Source: Bradyrhizobium campsiandrae (lineage in GTDB: Bacteria; Pseudomonadota; Alphaproteobacteria; Rhizobiales; Xanthobacteraceae). Taken from it: DNA of 64,000 nucleotides. Positions 58,034-64,000 of this stretch are shown in pieces. The notes below the pieces were generated by a model. It saw nothing but the letters and a program-made list of their open reading frames with translations. It did no database searches and was not told the origin of the DNA. Within the stretch, counting starts at the first letter, position 1, and every line of letters begins with the position of its first letter. The position numbers and the translations under genes are program-made. The stretch is from positions 18,597-82,596 of the forward strand of contig NZ_JAANIH010000038.1 of NCBI RefSeq assembly GCF_014529705.1, given 5' to 3'.

Positions 58034-59140
58034 ATGAAGAACGATCGCGGCGATATCGAGCTGGCAGGCGTCTGCAAGAGCTTCGACGGCGTCACCAATG
58101 TGGTCGACGGCGTCAACCTGAGGATCGCGGACGGCGCCTATTGCTGCTTCATCGGTCCGTCCGGCTGCGGCAAGACCACCATCCTGCGCATGATCGCAGG
58201 CCATGAGGACCCGACCGCCGGCGAGATCGTGATCGGCGGCCAGAACGTCGTTGGTCTCGCCCCGATGCAGCGCCGCACTGCGATGATGTTCCAGTCCTAC
58301 GCGCTGTTTCCACACCTGACGGTGCGCGAGAACATCGCCTTCGCGCTACGCGTCCGCGGCCAGTCCAAGACGGATCGTTTGCGCGCGGCCGACGCCATGA
58401 TCGAAAAGGTCAGGCTGACGCAGTTCGCCGATCGCCTGCCGGCGCAGCTCTCCGGCGGCCAGCAGCAGCGTGTTGCGCTGGCGCGTGCCGCGATCACCGA
58501 GCCGCGCGTCCTTCTGCTCGACGAGCCGCTGTCCGCGCTCGACGAGCAGCTCCGCGTCCAGATGCGCCAGGAGCTCCGGCGGATGCAGCAGGAGCTCGGC
58601 ATCACCTTCATCCACGTTACCCACACCCAGCTCGAGGCGATCGCGCTCGCCGATCTCGTCGTGGTGATGGAGCAGGGCAAGATCAAGCAGGCCGGTGCGG
58701 CGCGTGATGTCTACGCGCATCCGCACGATCGCTATGTTGCCGAGTTCATGGGCGGCCAGAACGTGCTGTCCGGTCGTGTCGAGAAGGTCAACGGCGCGAG
58801 CTTCACGCTGGCGCAGGCGGCACCCTCGGGCATCGAGGTGCCGCTTCAGGCCCGCTCCACGGTCAATGTCGGCGACAAGGTCGACATCGCCGTCCGCCGC
58901 GACGATGTCGCGCTGGTCAGGCCGGGCAGGGATTTGCCGCCGGGCTATACCACCTCGCTGCCGAGCCGGGTGCTCGCGATCGAGTATCAGGGCTATTTCG
59001 TCAAGGTCATGCTCGACACCGTGCCTGACGATGAGTTCGTCGCCTATGTGCCGGAGAAGACCTTCTTCGCAGATCCCTTCACCGTCGGCGATGTCGTCAT
59101 GGCCACATGGGCCACCGGCAGCGCGTTGCCTCTCGCCTAA
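58034..59140 (+). CDS. ABC transporter ATP-binding protein, PotA-like
   Basis: ATPase of the polyamine-type importer. 368 residues. Walker A GPSGCGKTT (about 41-49), Q-loop QSYALFPHLTV, signature LSGGQQQRVALARA, Walker B RVLLLDEPLSALDEQ and switch His in FIHVTHTQLEAIAL. The C-terminal TOBE region starts near VAEFMGGQNVLSGRVEKVNG. All catalytic residues are present. The gene is 19 bases before the hydroxylase small-subunit gene, so uptake and metabolism are co-transcribed. Confidence 0.95.
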   Translation: MKNDRGDIELAGVCKSFDGVTNVVDGVNLRIADGAYCCFIGPSGCGKTTILRMIAGHEDPTAGEIVIGGQNVVGLAPMQRRTAMMFQSYALFPHLTVRENIAFALRVRGQSKTDRLRAADAMIEKVRLTQFADRLPAQLSGGQQQRVALARAAITEPRVLLLDEPLSALDEQLRVQMRQELRRMQQELGITFIHVTHTQLEAIALADLVVVMEQGKIKQAGAARDVYAHPHDRYVAEFMGGQNVLSGRVEKVNGASFTLAQAAPSGIEVPLQARSTVNVGDKVDIAVRRDDVALVRPGRDLPPGYTTSLPSRVLAIEYQGYFVKVMLDTVPDDEFVAYVPEKTFFADPFTVGDVVMATWATGSALPLA

Positions 59141-59159
59141 AGCCCCGTCGCGCAGGAGT

Positions 59160-59663
59160 ATGACCTTGCAGATATCCTTCACCCTCAACGGCCGGCCCAC
59201 CACAGTCGATGTCGAGCCGGCGACGCTCGTCGCCGAGCTCCTGCGCGAGCAGCTCAATCTCACGGGCACCCATATCGGCTGTGACACCAGCCAGTGCGGC
59301 GCCTGCGTGGTGCATCTCGATGGTCTACCGGTGAAGAGCTGCACCTTACTGGCGCCGGCGCTCGCCGGCGCGACGCTGCTCACCATCGAGGGGCTGCAAG
59401 GCGCCCCCGGATCGAACCAGATGCATCCGATGCAGGAGGCGTTCCGTGAGCATCACGGCCTGCAATGTGGCTTCTGTACGCCCGGTATGCTGATGACTGC
59501 GGTCGCGCTCGCGACCGAAAAGCCTGACCTGACCGAGGCCGATGTCCGCCACGGCCTCGAAGGCAATATCTGCCGCTGCACCGGCTACCAGAACATCGTC
59601 GTTTCGGTCATGGCCGGCGCCGCCGCCATGAACGCCGCCAAGAACGCTGGGAACGGAGAGTGA
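59160..59663 (+). CDS. Molybdenum hydroxylase [2Fe-2S] subunit (CoxS-like)
   Basis: Small electron-transfer subunit of a xanthine-oxidase-family enzyme, about 167 residues. The ferredoxin-like cluster is bound by Cys41, Cys46, Cys49 and Cys61 (HIGCDTSQCGACVVHLDG), the second helical cluster by Cys103, Cys106, Cys138 and Cys140 (LQCGFCTPGM, NICRCTGYQN). AGGAG ends only 1 base before ATG 59,160, so translation may really begin at the TTG at 59,166, which has a normal 7-base spacing; the protein would lose two residues. It is followed immediately by the large-subunit gene. Confidence 0.93.
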   Translation: MTLQISFTLNGRPTTVDVEPATLVAELLREQLNLTGTHIGCDTSQCGACVVHLDGLPVKSCTLLAPALAGATLLTIEGLQGAPGSNQMHPMQEAFREHHGLQCGFCTPGMLMTAVALATEKPDLTEADVRHGLEGNICRCTGYQNIVVSVMAGAAAMNAAKNAGNGE

Positions 59664-59665
59664 CC

Positions 59666-62053
59666 ATGGGCAATGTGATCGGCATCGGCGCTGCACCGAA
59701 GCGGAAAGAAGACCAGCGCTTCCTCACCGGCCGCGGCAATTACGTTTCCGACATCAAGCGTCCGGGCATGACCGCTGGCGTGTTCGTGCGCTCGCCGCAT
59801 GGCCATGCGGTGCTGCGCGGCATCGACAAGAGCGCGGCGCTGGCCTCGCCCGGCGTCATCGCTGTCCTGACCGGGGACGACGTCAAGGCCGACGGCCTGG
59901 GGTCGCTGCCCTGCGGCTGGGGCATCTCGGACGCCAAGGGTGTGCCGATGAAGGAGCCGCCGTTCCCGATGCTGGCGCAAGGCAAGGTGCGCTTCGTCGG
60001 CGACATGGTGGCGTTCGTGATCGCGGAGACGCCGGAGCAGGCGAATGCCGGCGCCGAGCTCTTGAAAGTCGATTATGAGGTGCTGCCCTCCGTGGTCGGC
60101 GTGCTCGAAGCCGTCAGGCCAGATGCGCCGCAATTGTTCGACGACGTTCCGAACAACATCTGCTGCGACTGGGAGCTCGGCGACAAGGCTGCGGTCGAAA
60201 CCGCCTTCCGCAAGGCCGCGCATGTCGCAAAGCTCAGCCTCGTGAACAACCGCCTGATCGGCAACCCGATGGAGCCGCGCGCGGCGATCGCGGAATACGA
60301 GCCGGGCACCGACCGCTTCACGCTGTGGACCACCAGCCAGTTCCCGCATGTGGTGCGCTTCCTGATGGGCGCGCTGGTGCTGAACATCCCGCAGCACAAG
60401 CTGCGGGTGGTCGCGCCCGATGTCGGCGGCGGCTTCGGTGTCAAGCAGTTCCACTACGGCGAGGAGGCCGTGATCACCTGGGCGGCCAAGCGCGTGAAGC
60501 GGCCGGTGAAATGGGTCGCGAGCCGCTCCGAAGGTTACGTCTCCGATCGCCACGGCCGCGATCACGTCACCGAAGCCGAGCTGGCGCTCGATGAAAACGG
60601 AAAATTCCTCGCCTTCCGCGTCAACACGCTCGCCAACATGGGCGGCTATCTCTCGACCTTCGGGCCGAACATCCCGACCAATCTGTATGGCCCGCTGCTT
60701 GGCGGCGTCTACACCACGCCCGCGATCTACTGCAATGTGAAGGTGGTCTTCACCAACACCGTGCCTGTCGACGCCTATCGCGGCGCAGGGCGCCCCGAGG
60801 CCACCTTCGTGCTGGAGCGCATCGTCGACGTCGCCGCCAGCGAGATGGGCATCGACCGCGTCGAGATCCGCCGCCGCAACATGATCCCGAAGGAGGCCTA
60901 TCCCTATCAGACGCCGGTGCTGGTGCAGTACGATTCCGGCGACCCCATGGGCTGCCTCGACGGCGCGCTTGTGGCCGCCGACGTCAAGAACTTTGGCGTG
61001 CGCAAGGCGGCCTCCGCGAGCAAGGGCAAGTTCCGCGGGCTCGGCTATTCCACCTATGTCGAGGCCTGCGGCCTTGCGCCGTCGCGCTTTGCAGGGCGGC
61101 TCGGCGCCCGCGGTGGCCTCTATGAGAGCGCCACGGTGCGCGTGCATCCGACCGGCCAGGTCACGGTCATGATCGGCACCCACAATCACGGCCAGGGCCA
61201 CGAGACGACCTTTGCCCAGATCGTCTCGGACAAGCTCGGCGTCGCCTTCGAGAATGTCGACATCGTGTTCGGCGACACCGACCGCGTGCAGTTCGGCATG
61301 GGCACTTATGGTTCCCGCTCCCTCGTGGTCGGCGGCGCGGCGTTGTCCAAGGCGACCGACAAGGTGATCGCCAAGGGCAAGAAGATCGCCTCGCACCTGC
61401 TGGAGGCGGCCGAGGTCGATATCCAGTTCGAGAGTGGCAAGTTCTCGGTGGCCGGTACCGACCGCATGAAGACCTTCGAGGAGATCGCGGGCGCGGCCTA
61501 TGTGCCGCACAATTATCCGCTCGAGGTGCTGGAGCCGGGCCTGGAGGAGCAGGCCTATTACGACCCCGTCAACTTCACCTATCCCGGCGGCTGTCACATC
61601 GCCGAGGTCGAGGTCGATCCGGAGACCGGCACGGTGACGCTGGTCAACTACACCGCTGTCGACGACGTCGGCACGGTCATCAATCCGATGATCGTCGAAG
61701 GTCAGTTGCACGGGGGTATCGTGCAGGGTGTCGGCCAGGCGCTGTTCGAGAACGCGGTTTATGACGAGGGCTCCGGCCAGCTGCTGTCGGGCTCGCTGAT
61801 GGATTACTGCATGCCGCGCGCTGATCACCTGCCGATGATGAAGGTCGCGACGCACTCTACCCTCTGCACCCACACGCCGATGGGCGTGAAGGGCTGCGGC
61901 GAGGTCGGCACCATCGGCTCGCCAGCCGCCGTCATCAACGCCGTGGTCGACGCGCTGTCGCATCTCGGCGTCACGCATGTGGACATGCCGGCAACGCCGA
62001 ACCGGATCTGGCGGCTGCTGCAGAACGCGTCGCTGCCCGTGGCCGCGGAATAG
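59666..62053 (+). CDS. Molybdenum hydroxylase large subunit (CoxL-like, not a true CO dehydrogenase)
   Basis: Molybdopterin-binding catalytic subunit, 795 residues from ATG 59,666 (GGAG 7 bases upstream; a GTG at 59,660 overlaps the previous stop). Conserved parts: QRFLTGRGNYVSDIKRPGMT at the N terminus, APDVGGGFGVKQFHYGEEAV, HGQGHETTFAQIVSDKLGV and the catalytic Glu in GCGEVGTIGSPAAVINAVVD near residue 745. The active-site loop near residue 370 reads AYRGAGRPEA, not the AYRCSFR loop with selenylated Cys of CO dehydrogenase. It therefore belongs to the form II or other hydroxylases, which usually oxidise N-heterocycles, purines or aldehydes. Its substrate is unknown. Confidence 0.92.
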   Translation: MGNVIGIGAAPKRKEDQRFLTGRGNYVSDIKRPGMTAGVFVRSPHGHAVLRGIDKSAALASPGVIAVLTGDDVKADGLGSLPCGWGISDAKGVPMKEPPFPMLAQGKVRFVGDMVAFVIAETPEQANAGAELLKVDYEVLPSVVGVLEAVRPDAPQLFDDVPNNICCDWELGDKAAVETAFRKAAHVAKLSLVNNRLIGNPMEPRAAIAEYEPGTDRFTLWTTSQFPHVVRFLMGALVLNIPQHKLRVVAPDVGGGFGVKQFHYGEEAVITWAAKRVKRPVKWVASRSEGYVSDRHGRDHVTEAELALDENGKFLAFRVNTLANMGGYLSTFGPNIPTNLYGPLLGGVYTTPAIYCNVKVVFTNTVPVDAYRGAGRPEATFVLERIVDVAASEMGIDRVEIRRRNMIPKEAYPYQTPVLVQYDSGDPMGCLDGALVAADVKNFGVRKAASASKGKFRGLGYSTYVEACGLAPSRFAGRLGARGGLYESATVRVHPTGQVTVMIGTHNHGQGHETTFAQIVSDKLGVAFENVDIVFGDTDRVQFGMGTYGSRSLVVGGAALSKATDKVIAKGKKIASHLLEAAEVDIQFESGKFSVAGTDRMKTFEEIAGAAYVPHNYPLEVLEPGLEEQAYYDPVNFTYPGGCHIAEVEVDPETGTVTLVNYTAVDDVGTVINPMIVEGQLHGGIVQGVGQALFENAVYDEGSGQLLSGSLMDYCMPRADHLPMMKVATHSTLCTHTPMGVKGCGEVGTIGSPAAVINAVVDALSHLGVTHVDMPATPNRIWRLLQNASLPVAAE

Positions 62054-62064
62054 GGAGGACGACA

Positions 62065-62862
62065 ATGAAGCCATTCGCCTATCACCAGCCAGAGCAGATC
62101 CCCGATGCGGCCAAGCTTCTGACCTCGATCGAGGACAGCAAGCTGGTCGCCGGTGGCATGACGCTGATCCCCACACTGAAGCAGCGGCTGGCGAGCCCGG
62201 TCGCATTGGTCGATCTGTCAAAGCTTGGATCGCTCAAGGGCATCACCGACGACGGCCCCAGCATCACCGTCGGCGCGATGACACAGCATGCGGTGGTCGC
62301 GGCCTCGAAGCTGGTGCAGACGAAAATCCCGGCTCTCGCGGCGCTGGCCTCGATGATCGGCGACCCCGCCGTGCGGAGCCGCGGCACCATTGGCGGCTCC
62401 GTCGCCAACAATGATCCGGCGGCCGATTATCCCGCCGGCGTGCTTGGCCTCGGCGCCACCATCGTCACCAGCACGCGCGAGATCGCGGCGGACAAGTTCT
62501 TCCTCGGCCTGTTCGAGACGGCGCTCGAAGCCGGCGAGATCATCACCGCGATTCGCTTTCCGGTGCCGCTGAAAGCGGGGTACGCCAAGTTCAAGGCGCC
62601 GGCGTCGCGTTATGCGCTGGTCGGCGTGTTCGTCGCGAAATTCGCCGATGGGGTCCGTGTCGCCGTGACGGGCGCGGGGCCGGGCGTATTCCGCGTGCCG
62701 CCGATGGAGGCGGTGCTGTCGGAGAATTTCGATCCGTCCGCGATCGCGGCGATCAGGATCGATACCGACGGCCTCACCTCCGATATCCACGCTGAAGCCG
62801 ATTACCGTGCGCATCTCGTCACGGTCATGGCCAAGCGCGCCGTCGACGCGGCGCTTAGCTAG
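62065..62862 (+). CDS. Molybdenum hydroxylase FAD subunit (CoxM-like)
   Basis: Medium subunit carrying FAD, 265 residues. FAD-site motifs VAGGMTLIPTLKQRLASP near residue 35 and ASMIGDPAVRSRGTIGGSVA, then NNDPAADYPAG, near residue 105 are intact. The C-terminal domain contains KAPASRYALVGVFVAKFADG. GGAGG precedes the ATG. Gene order S-L-M differs from the M-S-L order of classical cox operons. Confidence 0.92.
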   Translation: MKPFAYHQPEQIPDAAKLLTSIEDSKLVAGGMTLIPTLKQRLASPVALVDLSKLGSLKGITDDGPSITVGAMTQHAVVAASKLVQTKIPALAALASMIGDPAVRSRGTIGGSVANNDPAADYPAGVLGLGATIVTSTREIAADKFFLGLFETALEAGEIITAIRFPVPLKAGYAKFKAPASRYALVGVFVAKFADGVRVAVTGAGPGVFRVPPMEAVLSENFDPSAIAAIRIDTDGLTSDIHAEADYRAHLVTVMAKRAVDAALS

Positions 62863-62878
62863 CTCCTTAGGGTTGATG

Positions 62879-64000
62879 ATGACTGATGGTACCGGCCGAG
62901 CGGCCTTCCCGCCGGCGCCGACTGGCCTTGGCGCGCTGTCTGCAACCGAGATCATGGCTGGTTATCGCCGCAAGGCATTCACGCCGCGTGATGTCGTCGA
63001 CGACACCATTGCTGCGCTGGAAGCTGCGAACAGAGCCTGCAATGCGGTGGTGACACCGATGTACGAGCAGGCACGGGCAGAGGCCGACCGTCTCACCAGG
63101 GAGATGCGCGCAGGCGAGGCCAAGGGACCCCTCGCCGGCGTGCCCGTCACGATCAAGGACCTCGTCTTCGTTGCGGGCGTGCCGGCCTATGCCGGCTCGC
63201 CGATGAACAAGAGTTTCGTGCCCGAGGCCGATGCCGCCGTGGTGTCGGCGCTCAAGGCCGCTGGTGCGATCATCACCTGCAAGACCACGACTTGCGAGTC
63301 CGGCTACAAGCTGACGGCCGACAGCCCCGTCACCGGCCTCACGCGCAATCCCTGGAATCCCGCGCGTACCAGCGGCGGATCGAGCGGCGGCGCGGCGGCC
63401 GGCGTTGCCGCCGGCTGCGGTCCGATCGCGATCGGCACCGACGGCGTCGGCTCGATCCGGGTACCGTCCTCCTTCTGCGGCGTGTTCGGGTTGAAGCCGA
63501 CCTTCGGCCTCGTGCCGCGCTCGCCCGGCTTCTCGCCGCCGTCCTGGGCCTCGCTCGCGCATACCGGGCCGATCACGCGCACGGTCGCGGACGCCGCGCT
63601 GACATTGGAGATCATTGCCGGCTACGACACGCGCGATGCTGCAAGCCTTCCCGTGCCGTCGCGCCGCTTCGACACCACTCCCGGGCGCCTCGATGGCATT
63701 CGCATCGGCGCCAGCGCCGATCTCGGCTACGCCGCCGTCAGCGCCGATGTCTGCGCCGCCTTTGGCAAGGCGCTCGCGATTCTCGATTCCTGCGGCGCGC
63801 AGGTCACCATGGATGGCCCGGGTCTCGACCCCGGCATCCTCGAGCACACGTTGAAGCCGATCGCCTTCACCGAGCAGGCCGCGGCCGTCGCGACCAAGTC
63901 GCCGGCCGATCTTGCCGGCTCCGAAGCGGACTATCGCAATGTCGTCAGCGCCGGCCGGAACTACAGCGGCACGGATTACATCGAGGCGAGTTACCGCCGG
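62879..64000 (+). CDS. Amidase signature enzyme, 3' end outside the window
   Basis: Ser-cisSer-Lys hydrolase that cleaves an amide. 374 residues are visible before the window ends with the frame still open. The triad is present: Lys93 (VPVTIKDLVFVAG), cis-Ser at 168-169 (TSGGSSGGAAAGVAAG) and nucleophile Ser192 (IGTDGVGSIRVPSSFCG). AGGG lies 6 bases before ATG 62,879; ATG 62,876 is adjacent and too close. It is 16 bases after the hydroxylase FAD-subunit gene, clearly in the same operon. The substrate may be an amide produced from ring hydroxylation or the imported compound itself. Confidence 0.92.
   Translation, partial: MTDGTGRAAFPPAPTGLGALSATEIMAGYRRKAFTPRDVVDDTIAALEAANRACNAVVTPMYEQARAEADRLTREMRAGEAKGPLAGVPVTIKDLVFVAGVPAYAGSPMNKSFVPEADAAVVSALKAAGAIITCKTTTCESGYKLTADSPVTGLTRNPWNPARTSGGSSGGAAAGVAAGCGPIAIGTDGVGSIRVPSSFCGVFGLKPTFGLVPRSPGFSPPSWASLAHTGPITRTVADAALTLEIIAGYDTRDAASLPVPSRRFDTTPGRLDGIRIGASADLGYAAVSADVCAAFGKALAILDSCGAQVTMDGPGLDPGILEHTLKPIAFTEQAAAVATKSPADLAGSEADYRNVVSAGRNYSGTDYIEASYRR

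Noticed and set aside
59585..62221. 878-codon open frame on the minus strand opposite the molybdenum hydroxylase
   Set aside because: It lies exactly antisense to a well-supported gene, its product is rich in Arg, His, Gly and Asp without family motifs, and such long antisense frames are usual in high-GC DNA.
59160..62862. Aerobic carbon monoxide dehydrogenase
   Set aside because: The large subunit has AYRGAGR where true CO dehydrogenases have the AYRCSFR loop, and the order is S-L-M. Only the family, not CO oxidation, is supported.
1..64000. CRISPR arrays, tRNA or rRNA genes, integrases, transposases, prophage genes
   Set aside because: I looked for repeat-spacer patterns, tRNA-like cloverleaf ends and typical recombinase motifs and saw none. 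The palindromic units found are isolated intergenic repeats, not arrays. A covariance-model search was not possible here.

Overview
The window is high-GC DNA (about 64% by eye) with compact operons, many 4-base gene overlaps and several GTG/TTG starts. The flagellar gene set and order point to an alphaproteobacterium of the Rhizobiales: motB-motC-fliK, flgE-flgK-flgL-flaF-flbT-flgD-fliQ-flhA-fliR, and an Rem/FtcR/LafR-type regulator. Together with the wealth of TRAP, ABC and MFS uptake loci and the style of the intergenic palindromes, Bradyrhizobium is most likely, and the flagellar cluster resembles its lateral (thin) flagellum. The genus is inferred from gene content, not from a marker gene.

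Region 1 (1-18,027) is a flagellar block, all on the plus strand. It holds the end of a flagellin, fliF, a FliH-like gene, motB, motC, fliK, a lytic transglycosylase, the hook and junction genes flgE/K/L, the flagellin regulators flaF/flbT, flgD, the export genes fliQ/flhA/fliR, and then FliJ-like, FlgJ-like, FlgN-like and FliL-like small genes. A strong hairpin ends it. The divergent regulator lafR (18,147-18,917) follows, with an 0.8 kb AT-richer control region behind it.

Region 2 (19.7-25.4 kb) has a membrane-anchored coiled-coil protein of unknown function, a MarR regulator with a cysteine-rich tail, an MHS-family transporter, a Tat-exported dienelactone-hydrolase-like enzyme, a sugar-nucleotide-epimerase-like protein and a SnoaL-like protein. 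Region 3 (25.5-33.4 kb) is a hexuronate/aldonate locus: uxuB-like reductase, divergent UxuR-like regulator, TRAP transporter dctPQM, idonate-type dehydrogenase and uxuA. A clear UxuR-like operator lies between the divergent genes.

Region 4 (33.7-42.3 kb) has a 52-residue membrane protein, a DHA1 exporter, an orphan amino-acid-type binding protein, and a six-gene operon: 2-hydroxyacid dehydrogenase, RidA, ThDP enzyme, DadA-like oxidase, Asp/Glu-racemase-like protein and GntR regulator. It reads as a pathway that breaks down an amino acid or related compound. Region 5 (42.5-48.8 kb) is a LacI-controlled sugar ABC uptake locus, without its own ATPase, divergent from lacI and a two-domain ADP-ribosylglycohydrolase-fold protein.

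Region 6 (49.0-54.5 kb) has an IclR regulator, a fumarate-reductase/ketosteroid-dehydrogenase-like flavoprotein, an orphan branched-chain-type binding protein and a second MHS transporter. Region 7 (54.8-64.0 kb) couples a complete polyamine-type ABC importer to a three-subunit molybdenum hydroxylase (CoxSLM-like, but lacking the CO-dehydrogenase active-site signature) and an amidase cut by the window end. It looks like an uptake-and-degradation pathway for a nitrogen-containing compound.

Several intergenic regions carry long, perfect, nested palindromes that look like dispersed repeats. I saw no rRNA or tRNA gene, CRISPR array, integrase or insertion sequence.
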